DNA from: Thiomonas sp. FB-Cd
GTDB lineage: Bacteria; Pseudomonadota; Gammaproteobacteria; Burkholderiales; Burkholderiaceae_C
Reading direction: 5' to 3'
DNA: 64,000 bases
Assembly: GCF_000733775.1 (NCBI RefSeq)
Contig: NZ_JPOE01000002.1
Location: 2,046,001-2,110,000, forward strand
The position numbers were made by a program, and so were the translations under genes. Positions 30,342-39,804 of this stretch are shown here, in pieces. Each line of letters opens with the position of its first letter. The stretch's first letter is position 1. The notes under the pieces were generated by a model that did no database searches, was not told the origin of the DNA, and saw only the letters and a list, made by a program, of their open reading frames with translations.

Positions 30342-31586
30342 ATGCTGAGTTGGGAAGAAAATACCGTAAACCCAAGCGCGCCTTCTGCAGGCAAGCCGGC
30401 GGGCTTTTCGCCGTCGTCTTTTACCTCCCCCTCTGATTTTCTCCATCCCGCAGCTTCCGCATCAACGGTTCGCCAGACGGACACCATGGCGGGAGTATTG
30501 GATGGGTCACCCGCCCCCGACGTCGCCACTGCGTATAGCCAACGGTCGGCATCCACCAGTCGCGTGAATGCCGAAGACAAGCGCATCATCAATTGCCGTG
30601 CTGATGTGAACCAGCTCGTGCCATTCAAATACAAGTGGGCTTGGGACAAATATCTGGCTTCCTGCGCAAACCACTGGATGCCGCAGGAGATCAATATGTC
30701 CCGGGACATCGCGCTGTGGAAAGATCCGAGCGGTCTGACCGATGACGAGCGCCGGATTGTCAAACGCAATCTCGGCTTCTTTGTCACGGCTGATTCGTTG
30801 GCGGCCAACAATATCGTTCTGGGCACCTACAGACACATCACAAACCCCGAGTGCCGACAGTTTTTGCTCCGCCAAGGTTTTGAAGAGGCAATCCACACCC
30901 ACGCCTACCAATACATCGTCGAGTCCCTGGGCTTGGACGAAGGGGAAATTTTCAACGCGTACCACGAAATCCCGTCGATTCGGAACAAGGATGAATTCCT
31001 CATTCCCTTCATCGATACCCTCACCAATCCCGAATTCCGCACGTCGGCGTTCGGCGGTACTGAGCGCAACGATCAGGAACTCCTGCGATCGATCATCGTT
31101 TTCGCATGCCTGATGGAAGGATTGTTCTTTTACGTCGGGTTTGCCCAGATTCTGTCCATGGGTCGTCAGAACAAGATGACGGGCGCGGCTGAACAGTATC
31201 AATACATCCTGCGCGATGAATCCATGCACTGCAACTTCGGCATTGATCTCGTCAACCAGATCAAACTCGAAAACCCTCAGCTGTGGACCCGCGCGTTCAA
31301 GGAAGAAATCACGGCGCTGTTCCATAAGGCGGTTGAACTCGAGTATGCCTATGCGGAAGACACCATGCCCCGAGGCGTCCTCGGCCTCAACGCCTCGATG
31401 TTCAAAGGATATTTGCGCTTCATTGCCAATCGCCGCGCGCAGCAAATCGGACTGGATGCGATCTTCCCGAGTGAGGAAAATCCATTTCCCTGGATGAGCG
31501 AGATGATCGACCTCAAGAAGGAGCGCAATTTCTTCGAGACCCGCGTGATTGAATACCAATCGGGCGGGTCGCTGTCCTGGGAATAA
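30342..31586 (+). CDS. nrdB: Ribonucleoside-diphosphate reductase beta subunit, class Ia
   Basis: A 414-residue subunit that carries the di-iron tyrosyl radical. Metal ligands are visible: Asp in TADSLAANN, Glu and His in [15 protein letters not shown], with the radical Tyr four residues after that His, then EGLFFYVGF and DESMHCNFG. The C-terminus, SGGSLSWE, is the tail that docks to NrdA. The ATG at 30342 is preceded by AAGGAA and is preferred to the TTG at 30324. The first 75 residues are a low-complexity, Ser/Pro-rich extension not present in E. coli NrdB. Confidence 0.95.
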   Translation: MLSWEENTVNPSAPSAGKPAGFSPSSFTSPSDFLHPAASASTVRQTDTMAGVLDGSPAPDVATAYSQRSASTSRVNAEDKRIINCRADVNQLVPFKYKWAWDKYLASCANHWMPQEINMSRDIALWKDPSGLTDDERRIVKRNLGFFVTADSLAANNIVLGTYRHITNPECRQFLLRQGFEEAIHTHAYQYIVESLGLDEGEIFNAYHEIPSIRNKDEFLIPFIDTLTNPEFRTSAFGGTERNDQELLRSIIVFACLMEGLFFYVGFAQILSMGRQNKMTGAAEQYQYILRDESMHCNFGIDLVNQIKLENPQLWTRAFKEEITALFHKAVELEYAYAEDTMPRGVLGLNASMFKGYLRFIANRRAQQIGLDAIFPSEENPFPWMSEMIDLKKERNFFETRVIEYQSGGSLSWE

Positions 31587-32081
31587 TCCTCAATTTGCAA
31601 TTGACAGGCAAATCCAACCACATGTTCTTCAATTTCCCAGGATCCGTCTCTTGAAGCAGTGCGGAAGCCACGAATCGATGCACGCGTGCCGACCTCCATC
31701 TGCACCGTGGAGCCGCCTCCGCTCCCCCGTTTCGGCCGCGTCCAAAGGTGGTTTTACCCTTTGTTTGCATCCTGATCGTGATCATCCAGGCCTGAATATC
31801 CCAGTTGCGGGATACGCGCTTGGCATGGTTCAAAGTCCCGCGACGTTCGGAATCTCCATAATCCGGATCGCGGGTGTCCCAACATTCATCGAAGCGCAAA
31901 ACCCTATAGCGCGCTTCGTGAGTGGCTCTTGGCCAACCAGCGCTGGTTGGCCCGGGGTTTTGCCCATGAGCGCGTCTGCAAATGTCCCGTATCGGAAACC
32001 GCCGGGAGGCGGGGCCATGAGGAGCTTTGGATGCTGCTGATGCGGATTGGCATTCATAACACTTGATCAAGGAGAATCACA
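31587..32081. other. Intergenic stretch with a 22-bp palindrome
   Basis: 495 bases between nrdB and the histone-like gene. No gene is supported. It contains a perfect 22-bp palindrome at 31931-31952, followed by CGGGGTTTT. A smaller GC hairpin (CCGCCGGGAGGCGG, around 31999-32012) follows. The final bases hold the ribosome-binding site AAGGAG of the histone-like gene. Confidence 0.5.
31931..31952. repeat. Perfect 22-bp palindrome
   Basis: Half-site GGCCAACCAGC followed by its exact reverse complement, no spacer. In plus-strand sense it is followed by CGGGGTTTTG. It may be a terminator-like hairpin of the nrdB transcript or a dimeric protein-binding site upstream of the histone-like gene. Confidence 0.6.
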
Positions 32082-32570
32082 ATGGCAACTGCAACGAAGA
32101 AACCAGCGGCGAAGAAGGCGGCTCCGGCGAAGAAGGCGGCTCCGGCGAAGAAGGCCGCTCCGGCGAAGAAGGCTGCTCCGGCGAAGAAGGCTGCTCCGGC
32201 GAAGAAGGCTGCTCCGGCGAAGAAGGCTGCCCCGGCGAAGAAGGCCGCTCCGGCGAAGAAGGCCGCCCCGGCGAAGAAGGCCGCCCCGGCGAAGAAGGCC
32301 GCTCCGGCGAAGAAGGCTGCTCCGGCGAAGAAGGCTGCCCCGGCGAAGAAGGCTGCTCCGGCGAAGAAGGCTGCTCCGGCGAAGAAGGCTGCTCCGGCGA
32401 AGAAGGCTGCTCCGGCGAAGAAGGCTGCTCCGGCGAAGAAGGCTGCTCCGGCGAAGAAGGCCGCTCCGGCGAAGAAGGCCGCTCCGGCCAAGAAAGAACC
32501 TGCCCCTGCAGCGAAGACCGCCCTCAGCCCGCAAGCCGCATGGCCGTTCCCGACGGGCGACAAGCCCTAA
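32082..32570 (+). CDS. Histone H1-like Lys/Ala/Pro-rich repeat protein
   Basis: A 162-residue, very basic protein: a 12-residue start MATATKKPAAKK, then 21 tandem copies of the hexapeptide AAPAKK (32118-32495), and a 24-residue tail ending FPTGDKP. It resembles the C-terminal arm of histone H1 and the H1-like proteins of Bordetella and other betaproteobacteria, which bind DNA non-specifically and condense the nucleoid. The DNA repeat is 18 bp, with only silent changes in the alanine codons, so the copy number can change by slippage. A ribosome-binding site AAGGAG precedes the ATG and a strong terminator follows. Confidence 0.85.
   Translation: MATATKKPAAKKAAPAKKAAPAKKAAPAKKAAPAKKAAPAKKAAPAKKAAPAKKAAPAKKAAPAKKAAPAKKAAPAKKAAPAKKAAPAKKAAPAKKAAPAKKAAPAKKAAPAKKAAPAKKAAPAKKAAPAKKAAPAKKEPAPAAKTALSPQAAWPFPTGDKP
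32118..32495 (+). repeat. Tandem 18-bp repeat, 21 units
   Basis: Unit GCN GCN CCG GCG AAG AAG, repeated 21 times without interruption within the histone-like gene. Differences between units are confined almost entirely to third positions of the first two alanine codons. All six reading frames stay open across it, which creates large artificial ORFs. Confidence 0.95.
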
Positions 32571-32586
32571 GAGTGAGGTCATTCTG

Positions 32587-32618
32587 AAAAGCCTGGGCCT
32601 TGCGCCCAGGCTTTTTTT
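32587..32618 (+). terminator. Rho-independent terminator of the histone-like gene
   Basis: AAAA, then GCCTGGGC / GCCCAGGC (8-bp stem, 5-base loop), then seven T residues. It starts 16 bases after the stop codon. The T-run ends two bases before the start codon used here for the DUF167 gene. Confidence 0.92.
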
Positions 32619-32620
32619 GT

Positions 32621-32956
32621 ATGCATTCCGACTATCCAAGCTGGCTGCGCGTAGACAAATTCGGCGTGACCCTCATGGTCGCGGCACAGCCCGGCGCAAA
32701 AACCACGGCACTGGTGAGGCTCCACGACGGGGCCCTGCGCGTGCGCATCGCGGCGCCTGCACTGGATGGGCGAGGCAATGCTGCCCTGTGCGCCTGGCTG
32801 GCCCATGCGCTTCACCTCACACGCCGGGACGTGAGCATCAAGCGCGGCGAGAAGTCGCGTCGCAAACAGGTCGCACTGCAACTGTCGGCACAGGAAGTGC
32901 TTGCCAGACTGGGTCCGCTGCTTGAACGCGCGTGCACGCATCGCGAACCCGAGTGA
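32621..32956 (+). CDS. DUF167 (YggU) family protein
   Basis: A 111-residue cytosolic protein with the family blocks VTLMVAAQPGAKTTALV, LRVRIAAPALDGRGNAALCAWLA and RRDVSIKRGEKSRRKQVAL. The fold is small alpha/beta; its biological role is unknown. The ATG at 32621 lies directly behind the histone-gene terminator, with no clear ribosome-binding site, so either expression depends on read-through or the true start is a little downstream. It precedes dcd by 126 bases. Confidence 0.82.
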   Translation: MHSDYPSWLRVDKFGVTLMVAAQPGAKTTALVRLHDGALRVRIAAPALDGRGNAALCAWLAHALHLTRRDVSIKRGEKSRRKQVALQLSAQEVLARLGPLLERACTHREPE

Positions 32957-33082
32957 CGATTGATGCGTCGTGGCGAGATCACACCAGGCATGCCGCACCT
33001 GTTTCAATGCTGATCTGCGCGCCCGATCGTTGGCTGCGCAATTCGTCTCGTTTTAGCTGGATCAAACGTAAAGGCTCCGAGC

Positions 33083-33652
33083 ATGACCATCAAATCAGAC
33101 CGCTGGATCCGCCACATGGCCGAAGCACACGGCATGATCGCGCCGTTCGAGCCGCATCAGGTTCGGCATGCGGCCGACGGCCATCGCATCGTCAGTTATG
33201 GCACAAGCAGCTATGGGTACGACATCCGCTGCGCCCCGGAATTTAAGGTGTTCACCAACGTGCACAGCACTGTGGTGGACCCCAAGAATTTTGATGAACG
33301 CAGCTTCGTTGATATCGAGGCCGACGTGTGCATCATCCCGCCGAACAGTTTCGCGCTGGCACGCACCGTCGAGTATTTCCGCATCCCACGCAACGTGCTC
33401 ACCATCTGCCTGGGGAAGAGCACCTACGCTCGTTGCGGCATCATCGTCAACGTCACGCCCTTTGAGCCCGAATGGGAGGGCTACGTGACATTGGAATTCT
33501 CCAATACCACGCCGCTACCGGCGAAGATCTATGCCGGTGAGGGATGCGCGCAGGTGCTGTTCTTCGAGAGCGACGAGGTCTGCGAAACGAGCTACAAAGA
33601 CCGCGGAGGCAAATACCAAGGCCAGCAAGGCGTGACCCTGCCCAGGACTTGA
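33083..33652 (+). CDS. dcd: dCTP deaminase
   Basis: A 189-residue enzyme converting dCTP to dUTP, the source of most dTTP in proteobacteria. Blocks seen: [44 protein letters not shown] (binding Ser/Arg) and [18 protein letters not shown] with the catalytic Glu. Length matches the trimeric bacterial Dcd (193 aa in E. coli), not the bifunctional Dcd-Dut form. The stop codon TGA is part of the TTGAC flank of the IS605-type element that begins right after it. Confidence 0.96.
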   Translation: MTIKSDRWIRHMAEAHGMIAPFEPHQVRHAADGHRIVSYGTSSYGYDIRCAPEFKVFTNVHSTVVDPKNFDERSFVDIEADVCIIPPNSFALARTVEYFRIPRNVLTICLGKSTYARCGIIVNVTPFEPEWEGYVTLEFSNTTPLPAKIYAGEGCAQVLFFESDEVCETSYKDRGGKYQGQQGVTLPRT

Positions 33653-33763
33653 CCCGATGCGCGACAAGCCCGGCCGTTCAGGGCGGGGAAGCAAAGCGCG
33701 GATGCCACAGGCATCCTTGTTTGGCTTGAAGTGGCGCCGCATAAGCTGCACATTAAACCAGTC

Positions 33764-35067
33764 ATGCAGCGACTCCAGGCGTTCAAGTTCGAGCTTCGTC
33801 CGAACGGCCCGCAGCAGCGCCAGATGCGCCGCTTCGCGGGCTCGTGCCGGGTCGTGTTCAATGAGGCGCTGGCGTTGCAAAAGGCCCGCCACGAGCGGGG
33901 TGAGAAAAAGCGCGGCTACGCCAGGCTGTGCAAGGAACTCACGGCATGGCGTAACGGGGGGCGCCGCTGCCTTCGGGGCGCGTCGCACCCTGGCTGGCCG
34001 AGGCGCCCGTGCATCCGTTGCAACAGGCGCTCAAGGATCTGGAACGCGCCTACACCAAATTCTTCGCCAGGCGCACGGACTTTCCGCGATTCAAGAAGAA
34101 GGGCCAGGGCGACAGCTTGCGCTATCCCGACCCGAAACAGATCAAGCTCGATGCAGGGAACAGCCGCATCTTCTTGCCCAAGCTGGGGTGGCTGCGCTAT
34201 TGCAACAGCCGGGACGTTCTCGGTGTGGTGCGCAATGTCACGGTGTCCAGCAGCGGCGGCAAGTGGTTCATCTCGATCCAGACCGAGCGTGAGGTTGAGC
34301 AGCCCATCCCGAGCGCCACCCGCGCCATCGGGATCGACGTGGGCATTGCCCGCTTTGCCACGTTCAGCGACGGTGCGTTTCTGCCACCGCTGAACAGTTT
34401 CAGGACGCACGCGGTGCGGCTTGCGCGGTACCAGCGGGCGATGAGCCGCAAGGTGAAGTTCAGCAAGAACTGGAGGAAGGCGAAGGCCAAAGTCACAAAG
34501 CTCCACCAGAGGATTGGCAATGCCCGAGGCGACGCCCTGCACAAGGCCACGACCACGATCAGCCAAAACCACGCGATGGTGTGTATCGAGGACTTGCAGG
34601 TGAAGAACATGTCGCGCAGCGCTGCGGGCACGGCCGAGAGACCGGGCAGGAACGTTCGGGCCAAGCGCGGCCTGAACAGGTCCATCCTGGACCAGGGCTG
34701 GGCCGAGTTCCGCAGGCAACTGGACTACAAGCTGGCGTGGAGCGGCGGCTGTCTCATCGCTGTGCCGCCGCACAACACGAGCCGCACCTGCCCATGCTGC
34801 GGCCACATCGCGGCCGACAATCGCCGCACGCAGGCGCAGTTCAAGTGCGTCGCGTGTGGCTACGCGAATCATGCCGATGTTGTCGGCGCGCTCAACATCC
34901 TTGCTCGCGGGATGGAAATACTGCGAGACGAAGGGCAGGACACGGCGCACGCTTGCGCCGGGCGCAAGAGCGCAGCCCGGATCGCCTGTGAAGTGAGTGG
35001 AGCAGTCAGGCCGCCAGCAGCAGGAACCCGCCGAAGCGACTCAGGGACGGTTCAATGCCGCACCTGA
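33764..35067 (+). pseudogene. tnpB: tnpB with a frameshift at a G6 run
   Basis: The first 64 codons (MQRLQAFKFELRPNG to LTAWRN) are in one frame; the rest, from about APLPSGRVAPWLAEAP through HPLQQALKDLERAY, is in the -1 frame. The break lies at GGGGGG (33956-33961); adding one G restores a continuous TnpB. RuvC residues are retained: Asp in AIGIDVG, Glu in MVCIEDLQ, Asp in NHADVVGALNIL. The zinc finger has CPCC and CVAC. A programmed slip or sequencing error cannot be excluded. TnpB is an RNA-guided nuclease that aids IS persistence. Confidence 0.78.
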
Positions 35068-35133
35068 GCGCCGTAGGAATCTCCGCCCTTCCCGCGCAAG
35101 CGGTGGCCGCAGGCCAAGGGGGGGATGAGGTCA
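34976..35133 (+). ncRNA. Omega-RNA-like right end of the IS605-type element
   Basis: The segment from CGCCTGTGAAGTGAGTGG to GATGAGGTCAA is conserved in the MITE at 56.5 kb and overlaps the tnpB 3' end, the known location of omega-RNA (reRNA) in TnpB elements. It can form several stems, including the last one between CTCCGCCCTT and AAGGGGG-GATGAG. In this copy 20-odd extra bases sit in the last loop compared with the MITE. The guide would be read from the flank, after 35133. Transcription is inferred. Confidence 0.5.
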
Positions 35134-35172
35134 ACCGCGATTGCTGAGCGACAACGCCGCGGCTGCGCCCTC

Positions 35173-36570
35173 TCAGCCAGGCAACTCGGCGCGCAGCTTC
35201 GCGATTTGCGCGCGAACCTGCTCCGGAGCGGTGCCCCCAGGCACCGCTCGCGACTGCACCGATCCGTGCAACGTGAGCACATCGGCCACATCGGCCCGCA
35301 CCGCCGGGTGCAGGGCTTGGAGCTCCGCAAGGCTCATCTCGCCCAGATCTCGCCCTGTTTGCATGCACGCGCGCACGGCATGCGCCACCACCTCATGCGC
35401 ATCGCGGAAAGGCAAACCCTTTTTCACGAGGTAATCCGCAAGGTCGGTCGCCGTGGCATAGCCCTTGCGCGCGGCGCTTTGCATCGCCTGTGCATTCACG
35501 CGGATGCCCCGGATCATGTCGGCAAACAAGATCAGGGTATCGAGCAGGGTATCAGCGGTGTCGAACAGCGGTTCCTTGTCTTCCTGATTGTCCTTGTTGT
35601 AAGCCAAGGGCTGGCCCTTCATCAGCACCAGAAGTGCAGTGAGGTGCCCCACCACGCGGCCGGTCTTTCCGCGCGCAAGCTCAGGCACGTCAGGGTTCTT
35701 TTTCTGCGGCATGATGCTTGACCCCGTGCAGTAGCGGTCCGGCAGATCGATGAAGCCAAAGGCTGGCGACATCCACAAGACAAGCTCTTCGCTCAGACGC
35801 GACACGTGCACCATCGCCACGCTGGCCGCAGCGCAAAACTCAATGGCGAAGTCGCGGTCGCTCACGGCATCCAGCGAGTTCGCCGTGATGCCATCAAAAC
35901 CGAGCTCTCGCGCCACCATCGCGCGGTCTAACGGATAGCTCGTGCCGGCAAGCGCCGCGGCACCCAGAGGAAGGCGGTTGACCCGGCGGCGACAATCGGC
36001 AAGGCGCTCCGCATCGCGCCCAAACATTTCCACATAGGCCAGCAGATGGTGGCCCAAGGTCACGGGCTGGGCCACCTGCAAATGCGTGAAGCCGGGCATG
36101 ATCGTGTCGGCATGGGCCTCGGCCACATCCACAAGGCTGACACGCAAGGTCCCGAGTGCAACCTGAATGCGATCGATGGCATCGCGCAACCACAAGCGAA
36201 TATCCGTGGCCACCTGATCGTTGCGACTGCGCCCCGTGTGCAGACGCTTGCCGGCATCACCCACCAGTTGCGTCAGGCGTGCCTCGATGTTGAGGTGCAC
36301 ATCCTCCAACTCCAGCTTCCAGTCGAAGCTGCCCGCCACGATATCCTTCTGGATCTGAGCCATGCCGCGTTCGATCTCAGCCAGGTCTTGGGAGCTAATA
36401 ATGTGTTGGGCAGCCAACATGCGCGCATGCGCCAGCGAGCCCTGGATATCGAATCGGGCCAAGCGCTTGTCAAAATCCACCGAAGCCGTGTAGCGTTGCA
36501 CCAACGCATCGACCGGCTCGGAAAAAAGGGCCGACCAGGCCTGCTGCTTACGGTCGAGGGATGAACTCAT
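35173..36570 (-). CDS. argH: Argininosuccinate lyase
   Basis: A 465-residue enzyme of the fumarase/aspartase superfamily that releases arginine and fumarate from argininosuccinate. Seen are [13 protein letters not shown] (substrate loop), the His of [18 protein letters not shown] and the superfamily signature [12 protein letters not shown] with the catalytic Ser. Length matches the family (457 aa in E. coli). The ATG at 36570 ([13 protein letters not shown]) is preferred; a TTG at 36609 would add 13 residues. It is divergent from the sensor kinase gene. Its 3' end lies 40 bases past the IS605-type element. Confidence 0.95.
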   Translation of the reverse strand: MSSSLDRKQQAWSALFSEPVDALVQRYTASVDFDKRLARFDIQGSLAHARMLAAQHIISSQDLAEIERGMAQIQKDIVAGSFDWKLELEDVHLNIEARLTQLVGDAGKRLHTGRSRNDQVATDIRLWLRDAIDRIQVALGTLRVSLVDVAEAHADTIMPGFTHLQVAQPVTLGHHLLAYVEMFGRDAERLADCRRRVNRLPLGAAALAGTSYPLDRAMVARELGFDGITANSLDAVSDRDFAIEFCAAASVAMVHVSRLSEELVLWMSPAFGFIDLPDRYCTGSSIMPQKKNPDVPELARGKTGRVVGHLTALLVLMKGQPLAYNKDNQEDKEPLFDTADTLLDTLILFADMIRGIRVNAQAMQSAARKGYATATDLADYLVKKGLPFRDAHEVVAHAVRACMQTGRDLGEMSLAELQALHPAVRADVADVLTLHGSVQSRAVPGGTAPEQVRAQIAKLRAELPG

Positions 36571-36624
36571 GGGAGATGAAATGGTTGCGTACAGCGCAAT
36601 GGCGGTCAATGGCTGGAGATTGTA

Positions 36625-37665
36625 TTGAGCGAACCGCAGTCACCGCACGTTGGGACGAGCGCGCCGCCCCTGCTTCCAATGCCCGACGCCTGTAACGCGG
36701 GCACAGCCATTCGCGCCTACGTGCTGGTGAACGCGGTCGTGCTGTTGCTCCCTCTCGCCTTTAGCCCGCGACCAAGCGAGTGGTGGGGCCTCCTGTTGCA
36801 AGGACTTGCCGTGGCTGAGCCTGGGGCAGCCATCTGGCTCAGCGTGATGTGTCTGTCGCGGCGATCCTGGCGCAAGCTGGGTGGCCTCATGCGAGTCGGT
36901 GTTGGCATCAGCGCGGGAGCGGCAGCCGGCTGGATCGCACAGGCCCTTGTGGACTCCGTGATCGCCGTGGGCGCTGGCAGCGCACTGCCCGACTGGCGTA
37001 GCGCGCTGGTGGGCGCCGTCCTAGCAGGTGGATTCCTGCATTACCTGAGCCTGCGCGCACAGGCGCTGACCCCGGCGACGGTCCAGGCACGCCTGGATGA
37101 GTTGCAGGCGCGCATCCGCCCTCACTTTCTATTCAACGCGCTGAACGCGGCAAGCGCCCTCGTGCGCGAGCAGCCACAACGCGCCGAACAGGTGCTTGAC
37201 GACCTGGCGGAGCTGTTTCGGGCGACCGTGAGTCGACCCGGCACATTAAGCACGGTCCAAGAAGAGGTTGACCTCGCGCGCCGATACCTGGACATCGAGT
37301 CCGTGCGTTTCGGCGCACGCATGCAAATACGATGGGCGGTAGAGCCCGGGCTGGAGCATCTGCGCATCCCTTCCCTGACACTGCAGCCGCTCGTGGAAAA
37401 CGCCGTACGCCACGGGGTCGAGTCCGGCACCGGGCCCTGCCTTATCGACGTGTGGGTGACGCCACGCGCCGGCATGGTCGAACTCGGCGTCGTCAACGAC
37501 TACTCGCCAAGCGCCGCGTCAAACGGGCGCGGCACCCGCATGGCCCTGTCCAACATTGCCCAACGCCTGCACCTGCTCTACGACATCACCGCTGACCTTC
37601 ACCATGGCCCTGTTGATGGCTTGGTGCCGCCACGCTACCGTGTTCGCATCCGCCTGCCGCTATGA
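36625..37665 (+). CDS. LytS/AlgZ-type sensor histidine kinase
   Basis: A 346-residue membrane kinase of the His_kinase (pfam06580) type. Four hydrophobic segments occupy about residues 28-150. The phosphorylation block is [16 protein letters not shown] (residues about 169-184) and the ATP lid region has [17 protein letters not shown]. The proposed start is TTG with TGGAG eight bases upstream; the first ATG is 18 codons later. It overlaps the LytTR regulator by 4 bases, giving an AlgZ-AlgR-like pair. In related species this pair controls exopolysaccharide or pili; the target here is unknown. Confidence 0.85.
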   Translation: MSEPQSPHVGTSAPPLLPMPDACNAGTAIRAYVLVNAVVLLLPLAFSPRPSEWWGLLLQGLAVAEPGAAIWLSVMCLSRRSWRKLGGLMRVGVGISAGAAAGWIAQALVDSVIAVGAGSALPDWRSALVGAVLAGGFLHYLSLRAQALTPATVQARLDELQARIRPHFLFNALNAASALVREQPQRAEQVLDDLAELFRATVSRPGTLSTVQEEVDLARRYLDIESVRFGARMQIRWAVEPGLEHLRIPSLTLQPLVENAVRHGVESGTGPCLIDVWVTPRAGMVELGVVNDYSPSAASNGRGTRMALSNIAQRLHLLYDITADLHHGPVDGLVPPRYRVRIRLPL

Positions 37666-38441
37666 ACATCCTCATCGTCGACGACGAGCCTTTAGCCCGC
37701 ACCCGCCTGCGCCGTCTGCTCGACGAACTGCCTCAATGTGCACAGTGCCACGTGGATGAGGCAGCCGACGTGGATACCGCCCGCCGGATGATGCGACATG
37801 GCGCGTACCACTTGTTGCTTCTCGATATTCAGATGCCGGGGGCTAGCGGGCTGGAACTCGCGGCCGAACTGGCGCAGCGCCGCCCGCAGCCAGCGGCGCT
37901 TCCTGCGGTGGTGTTCGTCACGGCGCACGACGAGCACGCGCTGGCCGCGTTCGACCACGCTGCAGTGGACTACCTCACGAAACCCGTGCGTCGGGAACGC
38001 CTGGCACAGGCGATCGAGCGGGTACGGCCTCTCCTGCTCAACGGCATGGCGCCGCAGGATGCAACTGCGCGCAACAAAATCGTTGCCCCGGCACTTTCCG
38101 TGATTGAACGCGGCGCACTCCTGCGCGTGCCTGTTGCCGAAGTCCTGTACTTTCGGTCTGACAACAAATACACGCTGGTGCGCACGGCTGCACGCCATCA
38201 TCTCATCGACACGGCTCTTGGCGATTTGGAGGAACGCTTTGCCGCGCAATTTGTGCGGACCCACCGCAGCGCCCTGGTAGCAGTGGAGGCCATCGCCGGT
38301 CTGGAGCGCGTCACTGCCGCAACCATGCGAGCGACCGATGACAATGCCGACTGGGTGGTGCGCGTGCGCGGCGTCGCCGAGACCCTACCCATCAGCCGCC
38401 GCCAGCTTCCTGTGCTGCGTGGCCTGTTGCGGCAGGTTTAA
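37662..38441 (+). CDS. LytTR-family response regulator (AlgR-like)
   Basis: A 259-residue regulator. Receiver domain residues 1-125: acidic [10 protein letters not shown], phospho-acceptor Asp in LLLLDIQMPG, and Lys in VDYLTKPV. The C-terminal LytTR DNA-binding domain (about 150-255) has EVLYFRSDNKYTLVRT and FVRTHRSALVAV. It is translated with the kinase gene upstream (4-base overlap). It converges with uppP, 11 bases away. Binding sites cannot be assigned. Confidence 0.9.
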   Translation: MNILIVDDEPLARTRLRRLLDELPQCAQCHVDEAADVDTARRMMRHGAYHLLLLDIQMPGASGLELAAELAQRRPQPAALPAVVFVTAHDEHALAAFDHAAVDYLTKPVRRERLAQAIERVRPLLLNGMAPQDATARNKIVAPALSVIERGALLRVPVAEVLYFRSDNKYTLVRTAARHHLIDTALGDLEERFAAQFVRTHRSALVAVEAIAGLERVTAATMRATDDNADWVVRVRGVAETLPISRRQLPVLRGLLRQV

Positions 38442-38452
38442 ACCTGCCGCAA

Positions 38453-39280
38453 TCAGCCAATCAGCAACGCGATCACCCCAAACACCAGGCAATAGACCCC
38501 AAAAGGCCGCAGGGCCTTGACTTCGTGGCCATGGAACCAGCGCATCAGAAACCACGTTGACAGCCACGCGCACACGCCGGATAGGACTCCCGCGGCCAGG
38601 ATTGTTCCCAGCAACCCTTGCGGAATGCCAGCGTGCATCAACTTTGGAACCTCCAGCAGGCCGGCAGCTGCGATGATGGGTGTGGCTAAAAGGAACGAAA
38701 AACGCGCAGCAGCCTCGTACCCGAGCCCTACGCCCAACCCTGCGACGAGCGTGGCACCGGAGCGCGAGAATCCCGGAATCAGGGCAAGGGCTTGCGCTGC
38801 GCCGATCAACAGTGCTCGCCCGTAGCCCATGGCCGGGAGATCGGCACTTGCGCGACGGTTTTTCCAGAAATCGCCAACCATCAGCATCGCCCCGTTGAGC
38901 ATGAGCGCGACAGCAGCAAAGGTAAATCCGCCGAATAGTGCCTTGATCTTGTGCGCCAACACAAGCCCCAACAGCCCGGCCGGAATGCTGCCCACGACCA
39001 GCAGCCACAGCAACTGGGCTTGGGGATTGCCGGTTCCGCCGCGCGCCCTGAGCCAACCGGAAATGAGCTGCACCCAGTCCCGCCAAAAATACAGGAGCAA
39101 GGCTGCCGCAGTGCCCAGATGCAGGACCACCACAAACGGGAGAAACCAATCGGCATCGCGCGCGATGGGCCAATGCAGCAAGGCGGGCACCAAGATGCTG
39201 TGACCCAGACTTGAGATCGGGAAAAGCTCGGTCACGCCTTGCAGCGCAGCCATGGCCAGCAGGTAGATCGACGAATGCAT
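38453..39280 (-). CDS. uppP: Undecaprenyl-diphosphatase
   Basis: A 275-residue polytopic membrane enzyme (BacA family) that dephosphorylates undecaprenyl diphosphate, recycling the carrier for cell-wall synthesis; overproduction gives bacitracin resistance. The two signature blocks are visible: LQGVTELFPISSLGHSIL near the N-terminus and GFSRSGATLVAGLG in the middle, with about eight membrane spans. The ATG at 39280 is preceded by CTGGAG. Length matches E. coli UppP (273 aa). Single gene. Confidence 0.94.
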   Translation of the reverse strand: MHSSIYLLAMAALQGVTELFPISSLGHSILVPALLHWPIARDADWFLPFVVVLHLGTAAALLLYFWRDWVQLISGWLRARGGTGNPQAQLLWLLVVGSIPAGLLGLVLAHKIKALFGGFTFAAVALMLNGAMLMVGDFWKNRRASADLPAMGYGRALLIGAAQALALIPGFSRSGATLVAGLGVGLGYEAAARFSFLLATPIIAAAGLLEVPKLMHAGIPQGLLGTILAAGVLSGVCAWLSTWFLMRWFHGHEVKALRPFGVYCLVFGVIALLIG

Positions 39281-39633
39281 GCATGCTCCAGAAAATTTGT
39301 GCGGATCGGCTGATCGCTGCACTGGATTCTTGCAGCTTCGCGCAATCCGCGATGCTTTTCTCGTTTTGGCGCCCCATTCGTCGCGCCCTTGCGATGGCCG
39401 CGATGGCCTCGCGTCTCAACAGGATCCTGGCGGGCTCGGGCCCAATTTCGTGCCGCTCACCTTGGCCCCAGACGAGACCGTGCGCAATTGGCATGGCCCA
39501 ACACCTGCAGGCGCGGGTCACGGCGCGGCGGCACCCTGCTCACAGCTCTTGGCGCGTCTCGTTGGAGCAACGCGTCGGACAGCCATCAGCAGCGCGCAGG
39601 CGCTGCGTCGGCCCATCGACATGAGACACGCAC

Positions 39634-39664
39634 GCAACGGGGCCGGGCTGCCCGGTCCCGTTGC
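39634..39664. repeat. 14-bp inverted repeat
   Basis: Two arms of 14 bases around the loop CTG, with a single G-U pair. No T-run. It might be the trace of a terminator or a repetitive extragenic palindrome. No second copy was noticed in this window. Confidence 0.45.
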
Positions 39665-39798
39665 GCCGAGACATCGCCTCGACAGATCTTGTTGCATTTC
39701 CAGCTGTGTTTTCAGCGTATTGCACTGCGCATGGTCAATTTGAGCGCTGATCTTCCATCGCTGCTTGCTCGAAAGGTGTCGCACATGAACGAGCTCCC

Positions 39799-39804
39799 TA
39801 TAAT
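39799..39804 (+). promoter_or_regulatory. -10 box upstream of the cytochrome c pair
   Basis: Perfect TATAAT, 50 bases before the start codon of the first cytochrome. The expected -35 position reads GTGTCG or GGTGTC, a weak match, so an activator may help. No FNR- or ArcA-type site was recognised. Confidence 0.5.

Larger units (their letters stand above)
33654..35133 (+). mobile_element. IS200/IS605-family element (tnpB only, IS1341-like)
   Basis: The left end follows TTGAC (33649-33653) and contains the hairpin GGATGCC-ACA-GGCATCC (33700-33716). The right end has GCCGTAGGAATCTCCGCCCTT and closes with GATGAGGTCAA (to 35133). Both ends match the 261-bp derivative at 56340-56600, which fixes the boundaries. 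No tnpA (Y1 transposase) is present, so it depends on one supplied in trans. No target duplication, as expected for this family. The right end overlaps the end of tnpB, where omega-RNA is normally made. Confidence 0.8.

Noticed and set aside
32118..32495. Regular repeats that might suggest a CRISPR array
   Set aside because: The units are contiguous 18-mers without spacers and encode a histone-like protein; no cas gene is in the window.
32054..32563. 169-codon antisense ORF with Ala-Gly-Phe repeats
   Set aside because: It is the complement of the AAPAKK repeat array; open frames in all six readings are an artefact of the 18-bp repeat.
39279..39743. 154-codon plus-strand ORF between uppP and the cytochromes
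   Set aside because: No motif or ribosome-binding site, and it contains the 14-bp hairpin; likely chance.
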